From an uncultured Dechloromonas sp. (lineage in GTDB: Bacteria > Pseudomonadota > Gammaproteobacteria > Burkholderiales > Rhodocyclaceae): a stretch of 64,000 nucleotides of DNA. Both the position numbers and the translations under genes were made by a program. The notes below the pieces were generated by a model. The model was given only the letters and a program-made list of their open reading frames with translations, did not search any database and was not told the origin of the DNA. Location of the stretch: NCBI RefSeq assembly GCF_945957265.1, contig NZ_CAMFKO010000009.1, positions 1 through 64,000 on the forward strand, written 5' to 3'. This document shows, piece by piece, positions 17,428 through 25,676 of the stretch (position 1 is its first letter; the number at the start of each line of letters is the position of its first letter).

Positions 17428-18344
17428 AAATCGCGCGCCTTCGCGGCATCGGCGGCTGCCCCCAGCAGGCCTTCGGCAAGCGACGCAAACGCCTCGGCCA
17501 GCGGCAAGGGCGCGGCGGGGAGAACGATGGCCGAAGCGGCCACGGCGTCGTCATCGCGCAGCGGAACGAAGGCGATGCCGGGCGACGCCAGTTTTTGCAT
17601 GCCGTCGGGAATGACGGCAATGCCAAAGCCGGCGGCGACCAGCGTCAGCATCGAGGTCTTGCGGGAAATCGCCGGCGCCAGGCGGGGCACGAAGCCGCGC
17701 TTGAGGCAGAGCTCGGTGACGCATCGGGCCAGGCCGCCGCGCTCGCGATGCACGGCGCTGACGAAGCGCTCTTCGGCCAGCTCGGCGAGCGCCAGGGAGG
17801 ATGTTCCGGCCAGCGGGTGCCGGGCAGGCAGCGCGGCGACCAGGCGTTCCGCCGCCAGATGCCGCAATGCGACGTCGTCGGTGCGGCGCAGCACCGGCAG
17901 GCGGATGAAGCCGATATCGGCCTTGCCTTCGGCGATTTCGGCCAATTGCTGTTCGGACGACAGGCGGTCGATGTCGATGCGCGCCGACGGCGTGCCGTCG
18001 TGAAATTGCCGGATGCAGGGCAGCAGGCGTTCCAGCGGCAGCGAGCTGGAGTGCAGGAGGCGCAGCACGCCGGCTTCGCCCCGGCTCATTTGCCGGCCGT
18101 CCTCGATGGCCGTTTGCAGCGACTGCTCGATGTTGGCAACCCGGTCGCGAAACTGGCGGCCGGCCGGAGTCAGGCTGACGCCGCGGGCTTCGCGGACGAA
18201 GAGGGCAAAGCCGAGCTCGTCTTCGAGGAGCGCCATCTGCCGGCTGAGCGCCGGCTGGGCGACATGCAGCGCCGCGGCGGCCGGCGTGAAGCCGCCCTGG
18301 GCGCCGATGGCGAGGAAGTAGCGAATCTGGCGCAAGGTAGGCAT
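17424..18344 (-). CDS. LysR-family transcriptional regulator
   Basis: A 306-residue regulator, standard length for LysR. The N-terminal winged helix (RQIRYFLAIGAQGGFTPAA, then HVAQPALSRQMALLEDEL) occupies residues 1-60, and the periplasmic-binding-like effector domain follows from about 90. The start at 18344 gives the conserved MPTLRQIRYF opening. It is divergent from a TSUP permease, with a perfect inverted repeat in the shared gap, and so probably controls that permease and itself. It sits inside the nos cluster 47 bases before nosF, but no link to N2O metabolism is shown by sequence. Confidence 0.9.
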   Translation of the reverse strand: MPTLRQIRYFLAIGAQGGFTPAAAALHVAQPALSRQMALLEDELGFALFVREARGVSLTPAGRQFRDRVANIEQSLQTAIEDGRQMSRGEAGVLRLLHSSSLPLERLLPCIRQFHDGTPSARIDIDRLSSEQQLAEIAEGKADIGFIRLPVLRRTDDVALRHLAAERLVAALPARHPLAGTSSLALAELAEERFVSAVHRERGGLARCVTELCLKRGFVPRLAPAISRKTSMLTLVAAGFGIAVIPDGMQKLASPGIAFVPLRDDDAVAASAIVLPAAPLPLAEAFASLAEGLLGAAADAAKARDF

Positions 18345-18377
18345 AACAAAACGATATGGGTCGTCGTGAAAAATGGT

Positions 18378-18397
18378 ATTCGATTTATACATCGAAT
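18378..18397. promoter_or_regulatory. Probable LysR operator
   Basis: Perfect 7-bp inverted repeat ATTCGAT-N6-ATCGAAT in the 95-base divergent gap between the LysR gene and the permease gene. Size and position are those of a LysR-type recognition-binding site. Confidence 0.65.
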
Positions 18398-18439
18398 CTG
18401 CCGAGAATGGCAGGGTGTTGATAAGTCGAGGTTTTTTGC

Positions 18440-19186
18440 ATGCCGGCGGATATCGTCGCGACCTTGCCGGTCGCCTTGCTCGCAGTGATCTGCGGATACG
18501 CGTTGTTTTCCTTGTTCGGCTTCGGTTCGGCCATCCTGGCGGCGCCGGGCCTGGTGCTGGTGATGCCGATGGCCCGCATCGTTCCGCTGCTCGCCCTGCT
18601 CGACGCCGGCAGTTCGGCGCTGCGGGCGTGGCGGGGGCGCGCTGCAATCGACATTGCAGCAATCCGTTTGTTGCTGCCCTGCATGCTGGCCGGGCAAATC
18701 CTGGGGGTCGGCCTGTTGCGCTGCTTGCCGGTGCGCGAGACGGGCTTGCTTTTCGGCGGTTTCATCGCGCTGCTCGGGCTGTCCTCGTTGCGGCAGCGGG
18801 CGCAGCGGCAGGGCGGGGCTGGCGGCACCTGGTCGGGGATCGGGCACGGTCTGGCCGGCGGAGTGCTGGGCGGGATGTTCGGCAGTGGCGGCTTTCTGTA
18901 TGCGCGCTACCTGCAGCGACACCTGCCGCAACAGGATCGCTTCCTGGCGACGCAGGCGGTGATGATCGGCATCTCGACCGCTTGGCGCGTCGTGCTATGC
19001 CTCCTGTCCGGATTGATCGACGGCGGCCTGCTGATGACGGCGCTCGTCCTCGCGCCGGCGGTGTGGGCCGGCTTCGGGATCGGGCGTTTGGCCCAGGGGC
19101 GGATTTCGCGGCAACGCGGGGTTGTGCTGCTCAACGGCCTGCTGGTCGTGGCGGGCCTGTTGCTCGTCTATCGTCACCTGGCGTGA
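18440..19186 (+). CDS. TSUP (TauE/SafE) family permease
   Basis: A 248-residue membrane protein with about seven to eight hydrophobic helices in two inverted halves. The family motif GFGSAILAAPGLVL is near residue 26, and its second copy GGVLGGMFGSGGFLYARYL is near 140. TSUP proteins export or import sulfite, sulfonates, sulfoacetate or other organic anions; the substrate here is unknown. A GAGG site precedes the ATG. It is transcribed divergently from the LysR gene and is followed after 2 bases by the ZapE-type ATPase gene, suggesting a two-gene unit. Confidence 0.85.
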   Translation: MPADIVATLPVALLAVICGYALFSLFGFGSAILAAPGLVLVMPMARIVPLLALLDAGSSALRAWRGRAAIDIAAIRLLLPCMLAGQILGVGLLRCLPVRETGLLFGGFIALLGLSSLRQRAQRQGGAGGTWSGIGHGLAGGVLGGMFGSGGFLYARYLQRHLPQQDRFLATQAVMIGISTAWRVVLCLLSGLIDGGLLMTALVLAPAVWAGFGIGRLAQGRISRQRGVVLLNGLLVVAGLLLVYRHLA

Positions 19187-19188
19187 CT

Positions 19189-20208
19189 ATGGCCGAACGG
19201 AACGATCCGGGCGCGATTCTGCGCCATTTTTCGCTGGGCGGGATTGAGCCGGACCCGGCCCAGCGTCTCGTCGCGCAGCAGCTGGCGCGGCTGCTGGCGG
19301 CGGTGACGGCAGATGCCGGCCAGCGTGCCTCGGGACGTGGCGGGCGCGGGATATTCCTGTGGGGCGGTGTCGGTCGCGGCAAGACGCGGCTGGTCGATGC
19401 CGCCGTGGCCGCGCTGCCGCCCGGCCTGGCCTGTCGATGGCATCAGCTGGCCTTTCTCGATGCGTTTCACCGTGCCTTCGCCGGGCCGGCGCGGCACGAT
19501 TTCGCCGCCGCCATCGACCGGCTGGTCGGGCAGGCCCGCCTGCTCGCCTTCGACGAGTTTCACATCCACGACATTGCCGACGCGCAGATTCTCCGCCGCG
19601 CCTTCGGCTACCTGGCGACACGGGGCGTGCGCCTGCTCGTCACCGCCAACCCGCCGCCGGCGGGATTTGCCGCCGAAGGGGAGCGGCAACGCCATTTCGC
19701 GCCGCTGATCGAACACCTTTCGGCGTGGTGCGAGTCGATCGAACTGGATGGAGGCGTCGATTACCGCCGCCTCCATCGGCCGCTCGGGCAGCGCTGGGTG
19801 GCTCCCGACACGGCGGCGGCACGTGTGCAGTTGATGGTCGATCTGGAAAACATATCGCCGCGTATCGCGACGGCGTCGTTTGACGATCTGTGCCGGCGTC
19901 CGCGCTGCCATGGCGACTATGCGCGACAGCTCGACGCGGCCTCGGCGCTTGCCTTGTGGAACGTTCCTCGTTTTGGCGAACGCGATGGCGATGCGCTGCG
20001 CCGCCTGGTCTGGCTGGCCGATGTGCTGTGGGAGCGGCAGGTGCCGCTGGCGATCACGGCGGCGGAAACCGCCGAGTCGATCTTCCTGGGCATCGGCGAC
20101 GCCTTGCGCCGCATGCTCGGGCGCGACCTGGCGCGTGCCGAGTCGCGCCTGATCGCCTTGTCCGCCTTGTCGGCGGAGCGTCCTACAGCAGCTTCTGCAG
20201 GCCCTTGA
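19189..20208 (+). CDS. zapE: AFG1/ZapE-family ATPase
   Basis: A 339-residue P-loop ATPase of the AFG1/LACE1/ZapE family. Walker A GGVGRGKTRL is near residues 58-67 and Walker B LLAFDEFHIHD near 115-125. The family marks LVTANPPP and FLGIGDALRRMLGRDLARAESR follow. ZapE associates with the divisome in E. coli and destabilises FtsZ polymers under low oxygen or high temperature; mitochondrial homologues act in protein quality control. The start is the ATG 2 bases after the permease stop. The last 26 bases overlap the 3' end of nosH on the other strand. Confidence 0.85.
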   Translation: MAERNDPGAILRHFSLGGIEPDPAQRLVAQQLARLLAAVTADAGQRASGRGGRGIFLWGGVGRGKTRLVDAAVAALPPGLACRWHQLAFLDAFHRAFAGPARHDFAAAIDRLVGQARLLAFDEFHIHDIADAQILRRAFGYLATRGVRLLVTANPPPAGFAAEGERQRHFAPLIEHLSAWCESIELDGGVDYRRLHRPLGQRWVAPDTAAARVQLMVDLENISPRIATASFDDLCRRPRCHGDYARQLDAASALALWNVPRFGERDGDALRRLVWLADVLWERQVPLAITAAETAESIFLGIGDALRRMLGRDLARAESRLIALSALSAERPTAASAGP

Positions 20209-21166
20209 TTTCGAAGCTCAGCGAGCCGGTCGGGCAGGTGTCGACGCACAGGCCGCAGCGCGTGCAGTCCGGGCCGATGGGGACTTCCGGTTCGACCGCG
20301 CGACCCTTGATCACCGTGTCGAGGACATGCGGCACCAGGCAGACCTTGCGGCAGTCGCCTTCGTGGAAGCAGCCGTCGAGCTTGTACTTGATGCGGACCG
20401 GGGAAATGATGCCGACCACGCCGTAGGTCAGGCCGATCGGGCAGGCGTAACGACACCAGGCGCGGCGCGAGAAGAAGACCTCGAAGAAGAGCAGGGCGAG
20501 GACCCACAGCATGGCCAGTCCCGGGCCGTAGATCAGGGCGCGCGAGACGATGCCGGTGGGCGAGATGGCTTCGTAGACGGTATAGCCGGTGAGCAGCGCG
20601 AGCAGGGCGAAGACGATCCAGAACACGGTGCGCAGGCGGCGGTCCATGGTCTGGTCGGTGACCAGTTTCTTCTTGGCCAGGAAGAGGTGGATTTTCTCCG
20701 CCCATTCGGCCAGCAGGTGGTAGGGGCAGACCCACGAGCAGAAGGTGCGACCGCCGAGCAGCACCCAGAGGACCAGCACGGTTCCGGTGCCGATGAGCAG
20801 GTTGTTGATGATGTGCTTGTGGGCGAGCATCACCTGCAGCGCGGAGTTCAGGTCGATCAGGTGGAAGCCGACGAAGCGCGAGGCGGTAAGTGCGCCTTCG
20901 AGGATCTGGATATCCAGCGCGAAGGAGAGAGTGAACAGCAGGTTGGCGAAGATCAGCGTCGCCCAGCGCCGGTTGCGCCACTTGTTCGAGGTTTCCTGGT
21001 GGGCGCGCTGATGGGCCTTGGCCGCCTGCAGGTCCTGCTTGTTGGTCATGCGCTTGAGGACGTGAACTTCCTTGGCGCGTTCCGAGATCGTTTCGGGCTT
21101 GACCGGTTCCCAGCCGAACATGATCTTGATCTGTTCGCGGAAACGGCGTTTGAGGAGATCGCTCAT
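20183..21166 (-). CDS. nosH: NosH, NapH-like quinol dehydrogenase membrane subunit
   Basis: A 327-residue membrane iron-sulfur protein. About four transmembrane helices flank two CxxxCP motifs (FCSWVCPYHLL and WCRYACPIG). A C-terminal ferredoxin part ends with CTRCGLCVDTCPTGSL and an upstream CFHEGDCRKVC cluster. In clade II nos systems NosG/NosH are thought to carry electrons from menaquinol or ubiquinol towards the periplasmic cytochromes, replacing NosR. The start (MSDLLKRRF) overlaps the nosG stop by 4 bases. It is the last gene of the nosZ-proximal block. Confidence 0.92.
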   Translation of the reverse strand: MSDLLKRRFREQIKIMFGWEPVKPETISERAKEVHVLKRMTNKQDLQAAKAHQRAHQETSNKWRNRRWATLIFANLLFTLSFALDIQILEGALTASRFVGFHLIDLNSALQVMLAHKHIINNLLIGTGTVLVLWVLLGGRTFCSWVCPYHLLAEWAEKIHLFLAKKKLVTDQTMDRRLRTVFWIVFALLALLTGYTVYEAISPTGIVSRALIYGPGLAMLWVLALLFFEVFFSRRAWCRYACPIGLTYGVVGIISPVRIKYKLDGCFHEGDCRKVCLVPHVLDTVIKGRAVEPEVPIGPDCTRCGLCVDTCPTGSLSFEIKGLQKLL

Positions 21167-22026
21167 ACCTTCCACACCTCCCGGGCTTCGATGCTGATGG
21201 CCGTGGGTTCGACCGGACAGACCATTTCGCAGACGCCGCAGCCGACGCACGGCTCATGGACGACGGGCGATTTGCGCTTGCTGCCATCCGGTGCAAAAAC
21301 GGTTTCGATGGAGATGGCGCCCTTGATCGGGCACTCGCGGACGCAGAGGTCGCATTCGGCCACGTCGTAGGGATGGTCGGCGATCTGGATCGGCTTCCAG
21401 CGGTCGACGTCCATGTAGCGCATCTTGCCCTTGAAGGCGGGGCCGCGCGTTTGCCCCTTGAAGCCCTTGCCCTGGATGGCCAGGCAGGCCTCGGGGCGGA
21501 CCAGGCGGGCGACGCCGATCCGTTCGTTGAGGTTGAGCGTCGGCTCGGCATCCTTTTCCTTGGCGAGCAGGATGGGCTTGGCCGACAGCTGGGCGCCGGA
21601 GCGAACGGGCAGGAAGTCCGGCTTGTGATAGGTCAGCGAGCCGGTCGGGCAGGCGAGAATGCACTGCACGGCATCGCAGGAGAAATCGCAGGCCTGCTCG
21701 CGGGCATCGATCATCGGGGTGCCGACCCCCATGCCGTCGACCAGGTCGGCCAGCTTGATGGCCTGCACCGGACAGACCTGTACGCACTGGCCGCATTTGA
21801 TGCAACTGGCCAGGAAGTCCTTTTCATCCAGTGCGCCGGGGGGGCGCAGGCGCTGCTTCTTGGCGTAGATCAGCGGCAGGAAGCCGGAGGTTGCGGCGCC
21901 GAGCACGCCGCCGGTAAGCAGGATGGTGCGCAGCACGCGGCGGCGGTTGGTCTGCTTCCTGGCGATGGAAACGGCGGGTTTGCTTTCGGCGGCGGGCTTG
22001 CGCTCGTCGTCTTCGGGGGCGCTCAT
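21163..22026 (-). CDS. nosG: NosG, NapG-like periplasmic ferredoxin subunit
   Basis: A 287-residue protein with an N-terminal RRR-VLRTILLTGG stretch typical of a Tat or membrane-anchoring signal, then four [4Fe-4S] clusters. The first is CIKCGQCVQVCP; degenerate and complete sets follow at CDFSCDAVQCILACP, CDLCVRECP and CVGCGVCEMVCP. It resembles NapG and is expected to relay electrons from NosH to the c-type cytochromes feeding NosZ. It overlaps nosD upstream and nosH downstream by 4 bases each, so the three are translationally coupled. Confidence 0.92.
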   Translation of the reverse strand: MSAPEDDERKPAAESKPAVSIARKQTNRRRVLRTILLTGGVLGAATSGFLPLIYAKKQRLRPPGALDEKDFLASCIKCGQCVQVCPVQAIKLADLVDGMGVGTPMIDAREQACDFSCDAVQCILACPTGSLTYHKPDFLPVRSGAQLSAKPILLAKEKDAEPTLNLNERIGVARLVRPEACLAIQGKGFKGQTRGPAFKGKMRYMDVDRWKPIQIADHPYDVAECDLCVRECPIKGAISIETVFAPDGSKRKSPVVHEPCVGCGVCEMVCPVEPTAISIEAREVWKV

Positions 22027-23375
22027 GAGATGGCTACCTTGGTCGGTTTGACGAAGCGAGGCTTCTCGTCACGCAGGATCAGGTCCGGTGTCGAGAACGG
22101 AGCGAGGCGTTCCAGAAAATCGAGCAGCTCCATGACCGGAGAACTGCGGAAGAAGCGGGCGATCGGCAGTTCCATCCAGATCTGGTCGGCATACGAGAGC
22201 AGTTCGTGCGGGTTGTCGCCGTAGCCGTCGCCGTTGCGGTCGAAGCCCTGGTAGTCGTCCCAGAAGTTGCCTTCCCAGAAGTTCTTGCCGCCTTCGTTGC
22301 CGCGGCCGCCGTAGGTCACCTGGGTCAGGTTGCCTTCGAAGACGTTGTCGATCAGGCGGTTGCCGCCGGTTTCGCTGTTGAACTGGATGCCGATGCCGTT
22401 GAAGGCGAAGCGGTTATGGCGGATCTCGATGGTCGAGTCGGGCTGGAACGGCGACAGGTCGGAGCCGATGCCGATGGCGCAGTAGATGATCTCGTTGTTC
22501 TCGATGACGGTGCCGGATGCTTCCTTGAAACCGATGCCCATGCCGGCGGCGCCGGTGGCGTGCGAGATGACGTTGTTGCGCACGACGCCGCCCTCGGTAT
22601 ACATGAAATAGATGCCGACCGCGTTGTCGTAGAACTTGTTGCCTTCGACGACGTTGTCGTTGGCGAACATGAAGTGGATGGAGTAGCGGCTGCGCTTGCC
22701 GATATTGTCGCGGTAGGTGTTGCGGTGCGAATACCAGGCCACCATGTCGCGCGAGTCGATGACCTGGTTGCCTTCGACCAGGTTGTCGCTGCTGTACCAC
22801 AGGCGCAGGCCGTCGCCGCGCACGCCCAGCTCGCGATCCTTGGAGCTGATGCGATTGTTCTTGATGGTGCTGCGATTGACCTGCTTGAGGTCGATGCCGA
22901 ACAGGCAATTGTCGGCGACGACGTTCTCGATCACGTTGTCGTTGCCGCGCACGTCGAGGCAGGAGTCGTCGGTGTCGTGCGAGTCGCCGGAGCCAGTCAG
23001 GCGCACGCCGCGGATGGTCGTGTTGCCGGCATTGATCATCATGACGGTTCCGCGGTCGCCGGCGTCGATGGTGACCTGGCCGCCGCCCTCGATGGTCAGC
23101 GGCTTGTTGATGATCACCGGACCGGCATAGGTGCCGGGGGGCGGCTTGATGACGGAGCCCGGGGCGGCCTTGTCGACAAGGTCCTGGAAGGGCTTCAGGC
23201 CATGCACGCGCTTGTCGCGCTCGTGCAGCATGAAGGTCGGTTTCGGACGGTCGACGTCGGCGCGCGCACCCATGCCGGCCGGCGGCTCCGATTGGGTTTC
23301 CGAGATGCTGTGGGTGAAGACCAGGAGGAGGGCGGCGGCCAGGCTCAGCCTGGCCAGATGGTTCAGGGCGGCCAC
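22023..23375 (-). CDS. nosD: NosD, periplasmic beta-helix maturation protein
   Basis: A 450-residue secreted protein with right-handed beta-helix (CASH/PbH1) repeats from about residue 90 to 380, visible as recurring N-x-I-x-x-N units. NosD works with NosF and NosY in assembling the tetranuclear CuZ site. The only start that retains the signal peptide (HLARLSLAAALLLVFTHS) is the GTG at 23375, 5 bases after the nosB stop; the next ATG would remove the export signal. There is no strong ribosome site, so translation may be coupled to nosB. It overlaps nosG by 4 bases. Confidence 0.92.
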   Translation of the reverse strand: MAALNHLARLSLAAALLLVFTHSISETQSEPPAGMGARADVDRPKPTFMLHERDKRVHGLKPFQDLVDKAAPGSVIKPPPGTYAGPVIINKPLTIEGGGQVTIDAGDRGTVMMINAGNTTIRGVRLTGSGDSHDTDDSCLDVRGNDNVIENVVADNCLFGIDLKQVNRSTIKNNRISSKDRELGVRGDGLRLWYSSDNLVEGNQVIDSRDMVAWYSHRNTYRDNIGKRSRYSIHFMFANDNVVEGNKFYDNAVGIYFMYTEGGVVRNNVISHATGAAGMGIGFKEASGTVIENNEIIYCAIGIGSDLSPFQPDSTIEIRHNRFAFNGIGIQFNSETGGNRLIDNVFEGNLTQVTYGGRGNEGGKNFWEGNFWDDYQGFDRNGDGYGDNPHELLSYADQIWMELPIARFFRSSPVMELLDFLERLAPFSTPDLILRDEKPRFVKPTKVAIS

Positions 23376-23380
23376 GTGAC

Positions 23381-24355
23381 TTACTCGGCGGTGCCTTCGC
23401 GCAGTTGCTTGCGGCGGATCAGCAGCGCCAGCATCATGCAGACGAAGATGATCAGCAGCAGGCCGTAGCCCCAGTACGGGTAGGAGAAGGTCGAGAACTG
23501 CGCGACCTTGCCTTCGCCGAAGACGGTGGGCATGAAGGGCTTGACCGTGAAGGCGCCCCACGGGTGCAGGTTGTGGCCGAAGAACCACAGCCAGCCGGCG
23601 TAGGTGATGACGAAGAAAGCTGGGAGCAGGGCCGGCACCAGGGCCAGCAGCAGCTGGAAGGAGCGAACCGTTGCGGTGGCGGCAACGACAATCCCCATGA
23701 CGGCGATCAGGCCGACTATGGCGATCTTGGAGTACAGGGTGACGTTGTCGCCCCACACCTTGATTTTGTCCGGCTCCTTGAAGAAGGTGCCGGCTTCACG
23801 GGTGTAATGTTCGACGTGGGCGGCCAGATGGCCCAACACGAACTGGTCGACCAGCATCCAGGCCGCAACGGCTGTGAAACCCACTGCCAGCGTCGCGACG
23901 CGCGCCTTTTTCCGGGGCAGCGCGAAAGCCAGCATCATCACCGCGAAGAAACCGAAGAAGAACTTGGCCAGCGGCTTCTCGACCGGTGCGCCGGTGGCGA
24001 TCGGGAACATCCCGACATAGTGGTTGATGGTGTTCATTTCATGAACGCAGTCGAGGCCCTCGGCACCCTTGTCGACGTTTTTCTGCGCGTCGAGGATGGG
24101 GTTGTAGCGCTCGTCGTCATGAGCGAGATCCTTCTGGATGATCTCGTTGGCCATGCGCGTTCCCTTGCCGGCCGCCTTGCAGCCGTTATAGACGCCATCA
24201 AAATGGAAATGGATGCGGATGCCGTCCGGGAAGGCATCTTTCGGGTAGTTCGGGGCGGTCAGGGAGACCCACCAGATTGGGGCGAAATAGGCGGCGACCA
24301 GGCAGATCAGAGAGATCAGGGTCAGCCCACCGACGATTTTGTTTTGTTTTTCCAT
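23381..24355 (-). CDS. nosB: NosB-like membrane protein of clade II nos clusters
   Basis: A 324-residue polytopic protein with about six hydrophobic helices (GGLTLISLICLVAAYFAPIWW at the N-terminus, FFFGFFAVMMLAFALP, KIAIVGLIAVMGIVV, and a C-terminal GLLLIIFVCMMLALLIRR). A periplasmic loop of about 100 residues lies after TM1. The family occurs only with clade II nosZ, and its biochemical role is unresolved; it could be a quinol-linked or assembly component. The ATG at 24355 is preferred to an in-frame TTG 8 codons upstream. It follows nosC2 after a hairpin-containing gap. Confidence 0.82.
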   Translation of the reverse strand: MEKQNKIVGGLTLISLICLVAAYFAPIWWVSLTAPNYPKDAFPDGIRIHFHFDGVYNGCKAAGKGTRMANEIIQKDLAHDDERYNPILDAQKNVDKGAEGLDCVHEMNTINHYVGMFPIATGAPVEKPLAKFFFGFFAVMMLAFALPRKKARVATLAVGFTAVAAWMLVDQFVLGHLAAHVEHYTREAGTFFKEPDKIKVWGDNVTLYSKIAIVGLIAVMGIVVAATATVRSFQLLLALVPALLPAFFVITYAGWLWFFGHNLHPWGAFTVKPFMPTVFGEGKVAQFSTFSYPYWGYGLLLIIFVCMMLALLIRRKQLREGTAE

Positions 24356-24400
24356 GTCGCTGTTCTCTGTTCGTTGCAAACCCGGTTGGTGACCGGGGTT

Positions 24401-24423
24401 GCGGCTGCCGCGAGGGCAGCCGC
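24401..24423 (-). terminator. Intercistronic stem-loop between nosC2 and nosB
   Basis: A 9-bp perfect stem GCGGCTGCC / GGCAGCCGC with a 5-base loop lies 20 bases past the nosC2 stop. A second, weaker stem (AACCCGG / CCGGGGTT, about 24379-24400) follows. There is no T tract, so RNA processing or partial attenuation is more likely than full termination. Confidence 0.5.
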
Positions 24424-24442
24424 GATCCTGCAGTGATGCAGT

Positions 24443-25174
24443 TTACTTCTTCTTGGCAGCGCCGGCCTTCGGCTTGCACATGTTGCCCGGCATCACCAGG
24501 CTGGACTGGTAGGCCGAGATGGCAATCAGCTGGTCATTGGTGTAGGGCTTGATGACCTTGACCATGTCCGGGTTGGCGTTGCGGCGGTGACCGTCGCGGA
24601 TTTCGGTCATCTGGCGCAGCAGGTACTTGTAGTGCTGGCCGGCGATCACCGGGTAGAACTTTTCCTTCTCGCCTTCGCCGTTCTTGCCGTGGCATTCCAG
24701 ACACTGCTTTTCATACAGTTCCTTGCCCTGGGCAACCTTGATGGCGGCATCGGCACCTTCGTACTTGCCGTGCTCGATCGGAATGCACAGGCTTTCGATG
24801 TAGGCGGAAACGTCGGCGAGTTCCTGCGCGTCGGTCAGCGTGGCGGCAAACGGGTACATCGTCGGGTTGTCGCGCAGACCGGCGCGGATGTCGGCCATCT
24901 GCTTGATCAGCACGGTGGTGTGCTGGCCGGCGAGCTGCGGGAAGGTGCCGTCCGGACGACCGGCGCCGGAGGGCAGGTGGCAGGCGCCGCAGACTTCGTA
25001 GCCTTCGGCGCCGGCTTTCTTGTCGCCCTTCTTGCTCAGGGCTTCGGACTTTTCGCCGCCCTGGGCGTTCCACTTGTAATCCTTGCCTTCGATGCCCTGT
25101 TGGTGCGGAGCGGGGGGGCCGGCAAATGCGACGCCTGCGCTGAGCAGGGCAACCATCAGAAGTGATGCTTTCAT
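24443..25174 (-). CDS. nosC2: NosC2-type diheme cytochrome c
   Basis: A 243-residue periplasmic cytochrome with a signal peptide (residues 1-18, ending VAFAGP) and two CxxCH heme sites, CGACH near residue 62 and CLECH near 160. Each is followed by a PxxAGQH motif as in cytochrome c4/c553 domains (FPQLAGQHTT and YPVIAGQHYK). The C-terminus is lysine-rich (KPKAGAAKKK). In clade II operons such cytochromes bring electrons from NosGH to NosZ. It has its own candidate FNR-type promoter and is bordered by stem-loops on both sides. Confidence 0.88.
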   Translation of the reverse strand: MKASLLMVALLSAGVAFAGPPAPHQQGIEGKDYKWNAQGGEKSEALSKKGDKKAGAEGYEVCGACHLPSGAGRPDGTFPQLAGQHTTVLIKQMADIRAGLRDNPTMYPFAATLTDAQELADVSAYIESLCIPIEHGKYEGADAAIKVAQGKELYEKQCLECHGKNGEGEKEKFYPVIAGQHYKYLLRQMTEIRDGHRRNANPDMVKVIKPYTNDQLIAISAYQSSLVMPGNMCKPKAGAAKKK

Positions 25175-25218
25175 GTCAGATATCCTTTTATGGCTAAGTC
25201 ACTTGGCGTGATAGGCGC

Positions 25219-25260
25219 ATTATCCGATGCGCTATATCAGCAATCCTTGATGTGAGTCAT
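25219..25260 (-). promoter_or_regulatory. Candidate FNR/Dnr-type promoter of nosC2
   Basis: On the minus strand ATGAC-TCAC-ATCAA (25247-25260; 9 of 10 matches to TTGAC-N4-ATCAA) is centred at 25253.5. The -10 hexamer GATAAT (25219-25224; 5 of 6) predicts a start at 25212, which puts the box at exactly -41.5, the class II activator position. The leader to nosC2 would be 37 bases. Confidence 0.6.
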
Positions 25261-25280
25261 AAGCCCGTCATTCCGGGCTT
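25261..25280 (-). terminator. Intercistronic stem-loop after nosC1
   Basis: A 7-bp perfect stem AAGCCCG / CGGGCTT with a 6-base loop begins 5 bases past the nosC1 stop on the minus strand. It is followed by TATGACTC rather than a T run, so it may act as a processing or attenuation structure. It abuts the nosC2 FNR-like box. Confidence 0.5.
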
Positions 25281-25285
25281 TCGGC

Positions 25286-25594
25286 TTATTTCAGCTTCGA
25301 CAGGTAGTCGGCGAGGGCCTTGATTTCCTCGTCGTTGACCAGCTCCATGACGCCTTTCATGGCGGCCGCCTGGCCGTTGGCGCGAACGCCGCTCTTGATG
25401 TCCTTCATCTGCTGTTCGGCATAGGCTGCATTCTGCCCGGCGATCTTCGGGAAAGCGGGGGTCAGGGTCTTCTTGCCATCCTTGCCGTGGCAGGACCAGC
25501 AGGTCTTTTCCTGGTACAGGGTGGCGCCATCCGGTGCGGCGAAGGCGGGTGCGGCGACGACCGCGGCGGCGATCAGAGTCATTACAAATTTCAT
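25286..25594 (-). CDS. nosC1: NosC1-type monoheme cytochrome c
   Basis: A 102-residue small cytochrome c (c553/c5-like) with a signal peptide (residues 1-19, ending AFAAP), one heme motif CWSCH near residue 33 and a methionine-containing C-terminal segment AAMKGVMELV that could supply the axial ligand. It lies directly downstream of nosZ, as in other clade II nos operons, and probably donates electrons to the NosZ CuA site. A strong GGAGGGA site precedes the ATG. It is separated from nosZ by a stable hairpin. Confidence 0.88.
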   Translation of the reverse strand: MKFVMTLIAAAVVAAPAFAAPDGATLYQEKTCWSCHGKDGKKTLTPAFPKIAGQNAAYAEQQMKDIKSGVRANGQAAAMKGVMELVNDEEIKALADYLSKLK

Positions 25595-25618
25595 GGTTAT
25601 TCCCTCCTGAAAGTGAAA

Positions 25619-25645
25619 CGGGGAGCAGATTGACTCCGCTCCCCG
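25619..25645 (-). terminator. Strong stem-loop between nosZ and nosC1
   Basis: An 8-bp perfect stem CGGGGAGC / GCTCCCCG with an 11-base loop lies about 31 bases past the nosZ stop on the minus strand, followed by TTTCACTTT. It could be a partial terminator or a 3' stabiliser that keeps nosZ mRNA in excess of downstream genes. Confidence 0.6.
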
Positions 25646-25676
25646 ATAATTGCCTTAAGTCAGATCAACTTTTGGC

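Noticed and set aside
25655..25668. A third FNR-like box, TTAAGTCAGATCAA, between nosZ and nosC1
   Set aside because: It is weaker than the others, and no -10-like hexamer lies at the class II distance, so a promoter is not supported.
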